Shown one piece after another: positions 16,154 through 24,756 of a stretch of 64,000 bases of DNA. The stretch comes from Streptomyces sp. 35G-GA-8 (GTDB lineage: Bacteria > Actinomycetota > Actinomycetes > Streptomycetales > Streptomycetaceae), in assembly GCF_023534745.1 (NCBI RefSeq), contig NZ_JAMHJQ010000010.1, forward strand, positions 310,001 to 374,000, in the 5' to 3' direction. Below the pieces are notes generated by a model. It was not told the origin of the DNA, did not search any database, and worked only from the letters and a program-made list of their open reading frames with translations. Each line of letters begins with the position of its first letter. The stretch's first letter is position 1. The position numbers and the translations under genes are program-made.

Positions 16154-16711
16154 TCAACACGACCGGCCAGAAGCATCAAAGTCGTCATCGCATTGACCGG
16201 TTCGACAGCACACAGGCAGCCACTCAGCCGCGATCTCGCGAACCCGCTGCAGGCGAGCCCTGTCGGGCTCTATCACAGTCAGAATCTCGAACGCGGTGCC
16301 GGCGGTACCGGGCGATCGGTTCGACATCACCTCCTCATAGAGGAGCCAAATGCCTTGCGCAGCAAGGGCCCGACACAGCTCCGGAAGATCGAATCCCTTC
16401 CGAGCAGACCTCCAATCCGTCCCCTCTCCTGCGACCATGCGCTGGAGGAGGTCAAGGAACCATGCACGTGCTGACGGCGCCGCCTCGTCGGCGAGGGCCG
16501 CCAGTGCAACGGACGTCACCGCAGGCGCGGGTTCCCATAGGACCGCCGGCGACCAGGCATGCCCTTCGAGACTGACATGGAGCGGCCTCTGCTCGGGTCC
16601 ATGCCCCGCGAGCTGCAGCAGATACCCCGCAAGATGCACTGCCGAGTCGCCACATCCGCAGAGCATGCCCTTCCAATTCTGCCGGGCGATCTCCATCTCG
16701 ATCAGTCGCAT
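16154..16711 (-). CDS. Hypothetical protein
   Basis: A 185-residue frame with gene-like codon use: MEIARQNWKGMLCGCGDSAV, HLAGYLLQLAGHGPEQRPLH, VTSVALAALADEAAPSARAW and IWLLYEEVMSNRSPGTAG. It looks mainly helical and soluble, and resembles HEAT-like or immunity-type proteins seen beside Streptomyces mobile islands; I cannot name the family. The start could be ATG 16711 or an internal ATG a few codons on (MEIARQ). It sits between an IstB remnant and an IS110 remnant, and its cysteine-containing C-terminus (DDFDASGRSC) may have been altered by those insertions. Confidence 0.5.
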   Translation of the reverse strand: MRLIEMEIARQNWKGMLCGCGDSAVHLAGYLLQLAGHGPEQRPLHVSLEGHAWSPAVLWEPAPAVTSVALAALADEAAPSARAWFLDLLQRMVAGEGTDWRSARKGFDLPELCRALAAQGIWLLYEEVMSNRSPGTAGTAFEILTVIEPDRARLQRVREIAAEWLPVCCRTGQCDDDFDASGRSC

Positions 16712-16854
16712 AGCTCACAGACCCTAGACGCTTCCCGGCAGAACGACGACACGCCGAGTACTGTCAGAACTCGCAAGCATCGCGAAGTCGGTGGACCGGC
16801 GACTGCTGCGCAAACTCACCGACAAACGCTGCCCCCAGAAGTGACCAGAGCCAC

Positions 16855-17049
16855 TTGTGGGCGGTGGACATCAGCCATGGCGGCGCCGCGCTGCTGAGCG
16901 GCCTCCTGCTCAGCCACCGGCAGCCGATGGTCTACATCACTGGCCTCGCCGTGCACCAGGCGTCGACGGCCTACCGCAGTCAGGCCAAGACGGATGAGAG
17001 GGACGCGTTCGTCATCCGTCGCCGCGCTCGAATCCGGGCGCACGTCGTG
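16855..17049 (+). pseudogene. IS110-family transposase N-terminal remnant
   Basis: The frame reads LWAVDISHGGAALLSGLLLS, then QPMVYITGLAVHQASTAYRS, then AKTDERDAFVIRRRARIRAH. This matches the DEDD RuvC-like domain of IS110 transposases, where a ...YRGxGKTDAKDAxVIADQAR pattern is typical. Only about 65 codons remain. The C-terminal serine-containing domain and the element ends are not found. It is another piece of the 15.2-17.1 kb element graveyard. Confidence 0.65.
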
Positions 17050-17609
17050 GTGCCAGCTGCTGTACGTAGTCCCCCTCGGGCCCGAGGGGGACGTTGCCGG
17101 GTCACCGCCGTCCAGGTCCGCCGCGTGGTGCAGAATCTGGTCGCGGGCGGGCGGGCGGGGGCACCAAGGCTACGCGGACATCCCCAAGTGAGCCGGTCCT
17201 GGCGGAGGAACACCGAACCGATGACATCGCCCGGACCCGGTGGCCAGGCGCCGGGCCTGCCAGGTCGTACGGGGGGGGCGAGCAGCCATCGGACCAGAGA
17301 GAAGCGGACACGGCCCGTGCTGGACGCGGTCGCCCCGTTGGGATGGGGCTGCGAGGCGCCGCCCGGGTCGGGGCAGTCAGGGGTGATCGGTCTCGTGTCG
17401 GCCACGGTGCGAGTCTCACGGCCTGCCCGGGCAGCGCGCGCAATCAGAAGCGGCCTGTGGTGCCCCGGCAGTCCAGCCCCCACGACGCAACATCTATCCG
17501 ACGGCGGCCGTGGTCGAGAGCCGCTGACGATGTCGCCTGCTGACCTGCCTCGGGCTCACCAGCGGCGCAGGTCCTTGCGGAGTTCCCGTGGTGTCGGGGG
17601 TTGGGTGGG
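17050..17609. other. Region without recognisable genes
   Basis: About 560 bp between the IS110 remnant and the leftward MmyB-type regulator gene. Frames in every direction are arginine- and proline-rich with no known motif, and GC-rich short runs (GGGCGGGCGGGCGGGG near 17146) occur. It is probably debris from the same transposon island. Confidence 0.45.
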
Positions 17610-18404
17610 TCAGGTGTGGTGGGGGGTGAAGAGCATGACCCAGTGGTCGTTCTCGGGGTCGTGGAGCATTTCGCTGTCGAAGGTGAGCGAGCCCTTTATC
17701 GGGTGGTTGACGTGTTTCATCGCGGAACTCCAGGTCCCGATCTCCCCCTTCTGCCAGTGACGGTCGAACTCGGAGTTGTTTGCCGAGAGTTCGCGGAACA
17801 GGGAGCGGAGATACTCGTCTTCCGGGTAGTGGCTGAGCGCTTTGCGGAGTTCGGCGGTGGCCACCCGGGCCAGTTGTTCGGCCCCTTCGTTCCCGAGTAC
17901 TTTGTCGAGTCCCGTTGCGGTGAAGGCCTGGTAGGCGATGTTGCGGCCGTAAGGTCCGTCGTCGAAGAGGGACCCGAACAGGTCCGCGGCGGCGGTGTTG
18001 AAGGCGAGCATGTCGAGACGGCCGTCGTGGATGGTCACCGGCATGACGTCGTTCAGGCCGTCGAGTAGCTGCTGGAGGCCGGGGCGGATCTCGGTGGCAG
18101 GTGCCCGCGATGGCGGGTGGCGCTCGCCGGCGAGGCGAAAGAGGTGGTCCCGTTCGGCGTTCGAGAGCCGGAACGCTCGGGCCAGCGCGGTGAGGATCTC
18201 CCGCGACGGGCGAGCGGCGCGGCCCTGTTCGAGGCGGGTGTAGTACTCGACCGAGATGCCCGCGATGTCGGCGAGTTCCTGACGTCGCAGACCCGGGACA
18301 CGCCGGTGGGACAGAGGGGAGGCTCCGGGCCGATCCCGGGGCGCCATCTGGGAGCGGTGGTGATGCAGGTACTCGCCCAGACCTGACCGCTCGTCTCCCC
18401 GCAT
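17610..18404 (-). CDS. XRE-family regulator with MmyB-like ligand-binding domain
   Basis: A 264-residue regulator. The HTH is at about residues 33-90: RVPGLRRQELADIAGISVEY, YTRLEQGRAARPS, then LTALARAFRLSNAERDHLFRL. The C-terminal MmyB-like PAS domain spans about 110-262: LQQLLDGLNDVMPVTIHDGR, DMLAFNTAAADLFG, ARVATAELRKALSHYPEDEY and FDRHWQKGEIG, ending in FDSEMLHDPENDHWVMLFTP. Members are thought to sense fatty-acid-like ligands and commonly repress a divergent short-chain dehydrogenase, as here (SDR at 18592). I start at ATG 18404; the frame open to 18911 runs antisense to that SDR. Confidence 0.9.
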   Translation of the reverse strand: MRGDERSGLGEYLHHHRSQMAPRDRPGASPLSHRRVPGLRRQELADIAGISVEYYTRLEQGRAARPSREILTALARAFRLSNAERDHLFRLAGERHPPSRAPATEIRPGLQQLLDGLNDVMPVTIHDGRLDMLAFNTAAADLFGSLFDDGPYGRNIAYQAFTATGLDKVLGNEGAEQLARVATAELRKALSHYPEDEYLRSLFRELSANNSEFDRHWQKGEIGTWSSAMKHVNHPIKGSLTFDSEMLHDPENDHWVMLFTPHHT

Positions 18405-18591
18405 GGATTCATTGTCCCTCCCCGTGGGGCGGGCTTCCGGTCGGAGTGTGGCCCTGTGGGTACCAGGCTCGAGACGGTCTCCCTGACCATCGGAGGCTGC
18501 GTCAGGGTCGGTGGTGACGCAGAACGCGGACGTCGACGCGGGTCGACGCCACCGCCGGCACCCACCCGACCCCGGCCCAGGAGACTCCCCC

Positions 18592-19533
18592 ATGACCACA
18601 GCCAACCGATCCCTGATCATGACCGGTGCCACCCGAGGGATCGGACTGGAGGCCGCGCGGGACGTCCTCAGACGCCGCCCCGACACCCACCTGGTCGTTC
18701 TCGGACGGGCCTCCTCCGCCGCCGAGACACTGCCGGGCCTGCGGGAGATCTCCCCACACGTCTCACACGTCGACATCGATCTGGCGAGCAAGGCCAGCAT
18801 CGCCGCCGCCGGCGCGCGCCTGGAAGACCTCCTCGACTCCGGCGCCCTGCCTCCGCTGTGGGGCCTGGTCTTCAACGCGGGTGTGCACCTGTCCAACGCG
18901 TTGGAGGCCACGGTCGACGGTTACGAGCGGACCTTCGCCGTGAACGTCATGTCCACCCACCAGCTCCTGCGGCAACTCCACCCCCACCTTCACCCACCGG
19001 CCCGCATCGTCGTCACGGTCAGCGACGCCCACTTCGGCGACCTCCGGCACACCGGAGGAACCATGCCCTCGCCCCGGTGGGCCATCCCGGACATCTCCCG
19101 ACCCGGAGCGTTCAACCGCTCGGGGAACGTCCGAGCCGGTCGCCGTGCCTACGTCACCAGCAAACTCGGCGGCATTTACCTGGTCCACGAGTGGTCCCGC
19201 CGCCTGCCCGAAGGCGTCGACATCATCGCGTACAACCCCAGCCTCGTCATCGGAACCGGACTCGCCCGAGAAACCGGCGGCGCGTTCCCCTTCCTGATGC
19301 GGAGAATCGTCCCGATACTGTCGGCCACACCCCTGGTAGACACCCCCGCCCCCGCGGGCAAGAAACTCGCCGACGCCATCCTCGGCGCCACCCCCGCCCC
19401 GACCGGCGCCTACATCCACCGAACCAAAGCCATGCCGTCTTCCGCCGAGTCCTACAACCCCGACCGCGAACACGCCCTCTGGAACTGGCTGGAACAACTC
19501 CCACGGGAACAGACCCCACGAACAACCAACTGA
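18592..19533 (+). CDS. Short-chain dehydrogenase/reductase (SDR)
   Basis: A 313-residue SDR. The cofactor motif is LIMTGATRGIGLEAARDVL (TGxxxGIG) near residue 10. GLVFNAGVHLSNALEATVDG carries the NAG motif, VVTVSDAHFGD supplies the serine region, and AYVTSKLGGIYLVHEW holds the catalytic YxxxK. The length and the extended C-terminal end fit the retinol-dehydrogenase/oxidoreductase-like SDR group. GGAG lies 8 bp before ATG 18592. It is divergent from the MmyB-type regulator gene (18404) and is probably its main target. Substrate unknown. Confidence 0.9.
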   Translation: MTTANRSLIMTGATRGIGLEAARDVLRRRPDTHLVVLGRASSAAETLPGLREISPHVSHVDIDLASKASIAAAGARLEDLLDSGALPPLWGLVFNAGVHLSNALEATVDGYERTFAVNVMSTHQLLRQLHPHLHPPARIVVTVSDAHFGDLRHTGGTMPSPRWAIPDISRPGAFNRSGNVRAGRRAYVTSKLGGIYLVHEWSRRLPEGVDIIAYNPSLVIGTGLARETGGAFPFLMRRIVPILSATPLVDTPAPAGKKLADAILGATPAPTGAYIHRTKAMPSSAESYNPDREHALWNWLEQLPREQTPRTTN

Positions 19534-19620
19534 CAAACCGACAAGGCCCTGCTCTCGTAGAGCACGGCCGGGTGGCGAGTAGCCCTGTGCAGCGTGCTGG
19601 GCTGCGGTCTCGGCGATCCA

Positions 19621-19893
19621 TCAGCGCCGAGCATCGGCTACGAGGGCGTGGACGCGGTTCGCGTACTCGCGGCGGGCCTCGCGCTGTGCCGGGATCACCG
19701 AGGGGTTCGGGCTGCCGTCGAGCACCTGGAAGCGCGAAAAGTTGGCGGTGGACGGCGGGGGTGGCGCTGACACGCGGGCTGTAGCCCTGGCCGCGCCGTA
19801 CGGTCACCCCTTGGTCGAGCGCGGCCCGCTCGGCGGGCTCCCGGTCGGCCGCGCGGAAGGAGTCCGCGACCTGCCCGGCATGTCGAGGGTGAC
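19621..19893 (-). pseudogene. Decayed gene 3' end, family not recognised
   Basis: The minus strand carries gene-like sequence in two frames. One gives AERAALDQGVTVRRGQGYSP then RVSATPAVHR; after a shift near 19745, another gives ANFSRFQVLDGSPNPSVIPA and QREARREYANRVHALVADAR, ending with a clean stop at 19621. Codon bias is strong in both, so this looks like one gene broken by a frameshift. Further upstream the signal is weaker. I do not recognise the protein. Confidence 0.4.
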
Positions 19894-20100
19894 TGGCAGC
19901 TCCGGAGCGGGGTGCAGCAGCGCCGGGGCCGCACCATCGAGGGGCTGGGCGTCTCGTCCACGGCGAGACCGTCGGGGACCGTTGTGGGCGAGTACCGGGT
20001 GTACAGAACGGTGGGAACACCCTCGAGGTGCTCGGGCGGATGCGTTCGGATCGAGTGATGCGCAAGCCTGTCCCGGTGCCGCGGATCTCGCCGCCGCAGG

Positions 20101-20394
20101 GTGAACGGCCCCCAGAAGCACGGCAAGGAGTTCCGCTTCGCCAAACCTCAGTCCTGGGGCGAGCCGGACGCGGCCACCGTGCGGGTCACCGACCGCTATG
20201 GCGCCGTGCAGACCCCTGCTTGCCCTGCCCGGCCGCGCTCCACAACCTTCACGCCCGGGCTCGGGACAGCCTCCCGGCTCCAAGAACAAACGACCAGCCA
20301 CCCGCTACGACGTAGGCAAGAGCGTCAACCGCCCTGAGACCCTCACCGAACGCGATCGGCTCAGAGGCTGGAGATCAAGCTCTAGGGTCACGGT
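20101..20394 (+). pseudogene. Transposase remnant (two fused fragments)
   Basis: The first piece, NGPQKHGKEFRFAKPQSWGE then VRVTDRYGAVQT, resembles the core of a DDE transposase family common in Streptomyces (GRPPKHGxEFxFxxPxTW pattern). The second, in another frame from about 20260, reads PGSGQPPGSKNKRPATRYDV then GKSVNRPETLTERDRLRG, which matches that family's C-terminal end (PPGSKNRRPAxRxDVGKxxKR). The roughly 150 residues between are deleted. It ends right at the next gene's start. Confidence 0.6.
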
Positions 20395-20676
20395 ATGACG
20401 AGAACAATCATATGGCTCCTCGCGTGCGCCGGGTTCGGTGTGACCCTGTGGCTGCTGACCAGCGCACCCGACATCAGCTCGGGCTACCCCCTTTCAAAGT
20501 GCCACGCCGTCCTCGGCACCGAATGGAGCCCCGGCTACGGGTCGATGGAGAAAGGAGTGGAGGCGACGTGTGCCTCCTTCCAGACACGACGCCTGGGGTG
20601 GGCAGTGCTGGTGTCGGTGCCGACGACGGCGCTGGCCGCGGCGGGAATGCGCAAGCGGGGCGACCAAGCTCGTTGA
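20395..20676 (+). CDS. Small hypothetical membrane protein
   Basis: A 93-residue protein with two predicted membrane helices: TIIWLLACAGFGVTLWLLT (residues 4-22) and LGWAVLVSVPTTALAAAG (about 67-84). Between them lies an outside loop with two Cys (KCHAVLGTEW and ATCASFQTRR) that could form a disulfide. A basic RKRGDQAR tail follows. No family is recognised. It starts immediately after the transposase remnant, so its promoter may lie inside old transposase sequence. Confidence 0.6.
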   Translation: MTRTIIWLLACAGFGVTLWLLTSAPDISSGYPLSKCHAVLGTEWSPGYGSMEKGVEATCASFQTRRLGWAVLVSVPTTALAAAGMRKRGDQAR

Positions 20677-20816
20677 GGTCCCGCACCTTAACGAACAAGC
20701 TGAGCGTCCTGGCTCACCTACCACCGGTACCCGCATGGGATGGCCCCGAGGACCAGTCGTCGACGGCGTCACCGTCGAGCCTGACGCCCCGCCTTCCTAC
20801 GGCTGCCTCGGCCTAT

Positions 20817-20855
20817 GGCCGCCCTGCCGGACCCGGGGGGGCCGGCAGGGCGGCC
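20817..20855. terminator. Very strong hairpin terminator
   Basis: GGCCGCCCTGCCGG (20817-20830) and CCGGCAGGGCGGCC (20842-20855) form a perfect 14-bp stem around an 11-nt C/G-rich loop. It lies 15 bp past the stop of the leftward repeat protein (20871) and downstream of the rightward membrane protein, so it may serve both. Confidence 0.85.
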
Positions 20856-20870
20856 GTCGTACCCTGGCCG

Positions 20871-22451
20871 TCAGTTGTCGGAGTGGAATGCCCCGTGGAC
20901 GCGCAGATTGCTGTTGACCGCCACCAGGTCGTCATTGGTGTGCATGATCCACTTGTCGGTGCCGTTGCGGACCGACAAGTGCCCGTTGGCGTTCACCTTC
21001 CCGATGAACAGCGACTGCTCCTGGACGCGCAGGCCTCCGTTGACCGATATCAGGGCGTCGTTGGTGTGCAGGATCCAGTGGCTGCCGCCACGGACCGACA
21101 GATGCGCGTTGGCGTTCACCTTGCCTGAGAACACGGACTCCCCGTTGACGTCGAGATCCCCGTTGACAGTGAGGTCATCACCGATGACGGTCTTTCCGGC
21201 GGACCGCAGTCCGCCCAGGACATCCGCCCTGCCGTTGACGGAGAGGTCACCGCCGATGGTGGCCTTGCTCGCGACGAGCAGCTCATCGAGTTCCAGCTTG
21301 CCGTTGACGGTGAGATCACCATCGACCACGGCGTTCTGAGCAGCGTGCAGCTCACCGCCCGCATCCACCCGGCCGTTGACCGAGAGGTCGCCGCCGATCG
21401 TGGCCGTGCGAGCGACGAGCAGCTCATCCAGTTCCAGCTTGCCGTTGACGGTGAGATCACCATCGACCACGGCGTTCTGAGCAGCGTGCAGCTCGCCTCC
21501 CGCGTCCACCCGGCCGTTGACGGAGAGGTCTCCCTTCACCTGCGCCTGGCCGGTGTTCAGGTCCCTCAGTTCCGCCTTGTCGGCTGTGAGGGATCCCTGA
21601 GCGTTGGACGCGTCGCGGATCTCCGCCCCCTGCGCGGTGAAGTAGATCTTCCCCTTGTCCGTGGTGCCCTCGACCCACGGAGAGTGCACTCCATCGGTTG
21701 CGGTCACGCTCTCGAACTCGGGGCTGCGCAGGTGGACGGTGGTGGTGAGGAAGTAGCCCGGCTGCTGCTGGGCGGGGGAGGTGGCTATCAGGGTGTAGGT
21801 GGCGTCCCGCTTGGGTTCCTCGCCCGGCTGCGGCGACCACTCCCAGCCGGTCGTCTTCCTCTGCGGTGCGGATGGTGAGGGGCCGTCCGGGCCCTGAATC
21901 CGGTAGATGAGGGCATCGGGGCCATCCCACCGTAGGACGACGTCCGTGCCCGCGGCCACCAGAGACTGCTTCGGACGGAAGTTGCGCGGCACCTTGGGAG
22001 CCTGCTTCAGCAGGCTCAGCGTCACGGGGGACTCCTCCTTCCAGGGCCCATTCCACACCGTCTCTGTCATCCGCAGCAGGACCGACCCCGGTGTGCTGGA
22101 GACCGGGAAGCCCTCCAGCACCAGGACCATGGAACCGGCCGCCGCGAACACCCGGCCGGGCCCGGGGGTCAGGGTGCAGACACCTGTCGTGCTGTCACAG
22201 ACGGCTGTCGGCTCGTCCCCCGGTTTCGTCGCGTTGTTGTGCTCGATCCGTGCCCTGATCGCCTTCGGATCGGGCGTCAGGGCATCGGCCTGCTGCCCGA
22301 CGGGCACATGCACGGTTATCGAGTCCCAGGCCATGTCCTTGTTCTTCGGGTTGGACACGACGATGTAGACCGCTCCCTGGGATATTTCGGCCGCCTCCGG
22401 CACCTGGAGCGGAGCCGGGTCGGTGAGGATGTCGTAAACGAGATAAGCCAC
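20871..22451 (-). CDS. Large protein with repetitive fibre-like C-terminal domain
   Basis: A 526-residue protein read from GTG 22451, which follows a GGGGGG Shine-Dalgarno tract. Residues 1-145 (VAYLVYDILTDPAPLQVPEA) look beta-rich. Residues 150-285 look like one or two Ig-like domains (VPRNFRPKQSLVAAGTDVVL, RDATYTLIATSPAQQQPGYF). From about 310 on, the chain is repeats built on GDLSVNG/GDLTVNG every 20-24 residues, including two nearly identical 47-residue units, then LSVRGGSHWILHTNDALISV and LSVRNGTDKWIMHTNDDLVA blocks. This pattern suggests a trimeric beta-solenoid or fibre, as in phage tail fibres. No signal peptide is present and no injection-system genes adjoin. Function unknown. Confidence 0.75.
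   Translation of the reverse strand: MAYLVYDILTDPAPLQVPEAAEISQGAVYIVVSNPKNKDMAWDSITVHVPVGQQADALTPDPKAIRARIEHNNATKPGDEPTAVCDSTTGVCTLTPGPGRVFAAAGSMVLVLEGFPVSSTPGSVLLRMTETVWNGPWKEESPVTLSLLKQAPKVPRNFRPKQSLVAAGTDVVLRWDGPDALIYRIQGPDGPSPSAPQRKTTGWEWSPQPGEEPKRDATYTLIATSPAQQQPGYFLTTTVHLRSPEFESVTATDGVHSPWVEGTTDKGKIYFTAQGAEIRDASNAQGSLTADKAELRDLNTGQAQVKGDLSVNGRVDAGGELHAAQNAVVDGDLTVNGKLELDELLVARTATIGGDLSVNGRVDAGGELHAAQNAVVDGDLTVNGKLELDELLVASKATIGGDLSVNGRADVLGGLRSAGKTVIGDDLTVNGDLDVNGESVFSGKVNANAHLSVRGGSHWILHTNDALISVNGGLRVQEQSLFIGKVNANGHLSVRNGTDKWIMHTNDDLVAVNSNLRVHGAFHSDN
21230..21511. repeat. Two 141-bp tandem repeats inside the fibre-like gene
   Basis: Copies at about 21230-21370 and 21371-21511 are nearly identical in DNA and encode the same 47-residue unit (GDLSVNGRVDAGGELHAAQN onward), differing mainly at ARTATIG versus SKATIG. 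Such high identity indicates a recent duplication and predicts copy-number variation by recombination. Confidence 0.8.
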
Positions 22452-22697
22452 CGCTGAAAACCCCCCTGGTTTCTGGTGTGCGTACGCCTGCCCCCCCCAT
22501 GGGGCCAGTCCACTACGGTCCATACTGGGTCCCACTGGACAGCCCAAGAACCCCGATATGCCGTAACCGGCGCGAACCTGACCCGCACTGGCCGAAACCG
22601 GGATGACCGACGTTCAGGGGGCGCGGTCTGGTTCTGTGGGCGACGAAGCTGGATGATCGTTCACAGGGCGCGTTGGTCCTGGTGAAGCCAGGCCGCT

Positions 22698-23534
22698 TTA
22701 CTCACCGGGCGCTTGCGCAGGGCGAAGTGTGGGTTCCGGCATCACCTCGGCCAGAAGCTGCGCCGTGGCTTCGGGGGCCTCCACGGGGAAGTGGTGGCTG
22801 CCCAGGTCGACGAGCACGATGTCGAGGCGGTCCCCGTAGCGGTCGATCGCCTCCTGTGTCACCAGGTCGCGAATGGCGAACACGGTGATCGGCTGCTTCG
22901 TATCGCGCAGCGCCGCGTCCATGTCCCAGTGCACCAGGCCCTCGATGGCACGCAGGCCCGCGGGCTGCCGCACCGCGACCATCTTTTCGAAGTAGGCATC
23001 CATGAGAGCCGGGTCGGTCCCGGCCGGCGAACCCCCTTCGACGAGGCCGCGCACCGCCGCGGCGAAGTCGTCGCGGAACCTGCCCAGCGTGACGTCGGCC
23101 TGTTCCTCGCTCTGCGCCGGGAACAGACCGAGGTAGTGCAGCCCGTCGAGCGCGATCACCTGCGTGACGGTGTCGGGGAGCAGTCGGCCGACTTCGACGG
23201 CGACCGCCGAGCCGAGGGAGTGCCCGGTGACGACGGCCGTGGTCACCGCCTCGGCCTCCAGTACCGCCGCCACGTCGCGGGCGAATTCCTCCATGGTCCA
23301 CACCTCTCGCGTCGACCGGGACTCGCCGTGCTCGGCGAGGTCGACCGCGAGGACCCGGTAGCCGTCGGGCAGGTGGTCGGTCAGCGCGTCGAAGTCGCCT
23401 CGGTCACATCCCCAGCCGTGGATGAGGACCAGGGCCGGGCCGTCGACCGGGCCGCCGGCCGTGTACCGGATCGTCGTGTGGTCCGATCGCTGGACGGCAA
23501 GGTTCTTGCTGGCTCCGCTGCTTGCGGTCGTCAC
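22698..23534 (-). CDS. Alpha/beta-hydrolase
   Basis: A 278-residue hydrolase. Key parts: LVLIHGWGCDRGDFDALTDH (oxyanion HGW), VLAVDLAEHGESRS, the nucleophile elbow VVTGHSLGSAVAVEVG (Ser), VIALDGLHYLGL, and a C-terminal LVDLGSHHFPVEAPEA with the catalytic His. I start at GTG 23534, which has AAGGA at good spacing; an in-frame GTG at 23555 is possible. It lies 94 bp downstream of a broken MFS gene on the same strand and is likely co-transcribed under the TetR operator at 24671. An esterase or lactonase role is likely; the substrate is unknown. Confidence 0.85.
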   Translation of the reverse strand: MTTASSGASKNLAVQRSDHTTIRYTAGGPVDGPALVLIHGWGCDRGDFDALTDHLPDGYRVLAVDLAEHGESRSTREVWTMEEFARDVAAVLEAEAVTTAVVTGHSLGSAVAVEVGRLLPDTVTQVIALDGLHYLGLFPAQSEEQADVTLGRFRDDFAAAVRGLVEGGSPAGTDPALMDAYFEKMVAVRQPAGLRAIEGLVHWDMDAALRDTKQPITVFAIRDLVTQEAIDRYGDRLDIVLVDLGSHHFPVEAPEATAQLLAEVMPEPTLRPAQAPGE

Positions 23535-23628
23535 GGTGTTTCCTTTCTTTCGCACGAGTGATTCCGTGTCGGTCTTCGGTAAGGAGGGAGGGGGCGGAGG
23601 AGGCGGTCACCGCGGGCCGGTGTCTCAC

Positions 23629-24655
23629 TCACTCGGAGCCGCGACGGCGCGACGCCCGCGGTTGGTTCAGGCGCAGGAGCAGGGCGGCGGCGACGATCGC
23701 CGCGATCGTCAGTGCGTAGATCTCGGTGGCGGTCCGCAATCCCATGGTGGTGACGGCGATGCCACCGAGCACGGCGGGCACGCTGTTGCCGAGGTAGTTG
23801 ATGATGTTCGCGGAGGCGAAGACCGCGCTGCGCTCGTGTGGCCTGGCGATCCGGGCAAAGGTGCCGAACGTCGCCAGAGCCGAGCCGCCGAAGCCGACGC
23901 CCGCCACGACGGTGCCGACGGCGGCGAGCCAGACGAGGTCCGCCATGATGCCGGCGAGCGCGGTCAGGACGCCGAGCCCGAGCAGCGCGGACGTGGGGGC
24001 CAGCAGCGAGGACGCGGATCGGGAGCGGAGCACGGCGACGGTGAGCGCCCCTGTGCCTGCCAGCAGTGTCACGACGACGCCGCCGACCAGGCGGCTTTGC
24101 AGCCCCAGCAACTGGGCCGCGACGGAGGGGCCGAGGGAGAGGAACAGCCCGGCCGGAGCCGAGAGCGCCGAGAGCGAGCCCGGTCAGGGGCGCCACCGAG
24201 GTGACGACGCCCGCGCGCCCACGGGCGTGCGGCGGTTCGAGGTCGACGAGGGTGGCGCTCAGTGTGGTCGTGGCCGCCCCGGTGGCGATGCCCTGCAGCA
24301 CCCGCGCGGCGGCCAGGGCGACCACGTTCCCGGCGGTGAGGAACAGGACAAGCGCGACCATCTCCAGTGCGATCGCCGCGGCGAGTACGGGCCGACGGCC
24401 GAGGTGGTCCGACAACGCTCCGATGACGAGCAACGAGCTCAGCAGGCCGACCACGTAGAGGGCGAAGACGACGGTCAGCACCCACGCCGAGAAGTGCCAT
24501 TGCTGCTGGTAGATCGGGTAGAGCGGGGACGGCACGCTGGAGGCGGCCAGGAAGACGACGAAGACGGCGGCCGCATTGGGAAAGGCGGCACCCCGCAGGA
24601 CGCGGTGCCTGCCCTCGTCGGACGATACGGCGGATACAGCGGGGCCAAGAGCCAT
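23629..24655 (-). pseudogene. MFS drug transporter, internal deletion with frameshift
   Basis: The 5' part (start 24655) is a normal 12-TM drug MFS: AAVFVVFLAASSVPSPLYPI, LLVIGALSDHLGRRPVLAAA (motif A), VLQGIATGAATTTLSATLVD. After LTGLALGALGS the frame changes. The adjoining frame gives APAGLFLSLGPSVAAQLLGL, QSRLVGGVVVTLLAG and later IARPHERSAVFASANIINYL, ending at 23629. Roughly 55-65 residues (around TM6 and the central loop) are missing compared with family members, and the junction is out of frame, so a single deletion caused both. A sequencing error could explain a frameshift but not the missing segment. The transporter is not made in full. Confidence 0.8.
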
Positions 24656-24670
24656 AGGATTCTCGCAGTG

Positions 24671-24712
24671 ATCTATGCGTTAGCGACCTGACGCCCACAC
24701 AAACGCATAGAT
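24671..24712. promoter_or_regulatory. TetR operator between MFS and TetR genes
   Basis: ATCTATGCGTT (24671-24681) and AACGCATAGAT (24702-24712) are perfect 11-bp inverted halves 20 bp apart. They occupy the short region between the divergent MFS (24655) and TetR (24757) starts, the usual position for autoregulation plus control of the exporter. Confidence 0.75.
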
Positions 24713-24756
24713 AACTGCTTTATTCCTGATGCAACAATCAATGCGATACTGCTCAC

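Noticed and set aside
17094-17543. Overlapping frames on both strands between the IS110 remnant and the MmyB-type regulator
   Set aside because: All are GC-driven open frames without recognisable protein features.
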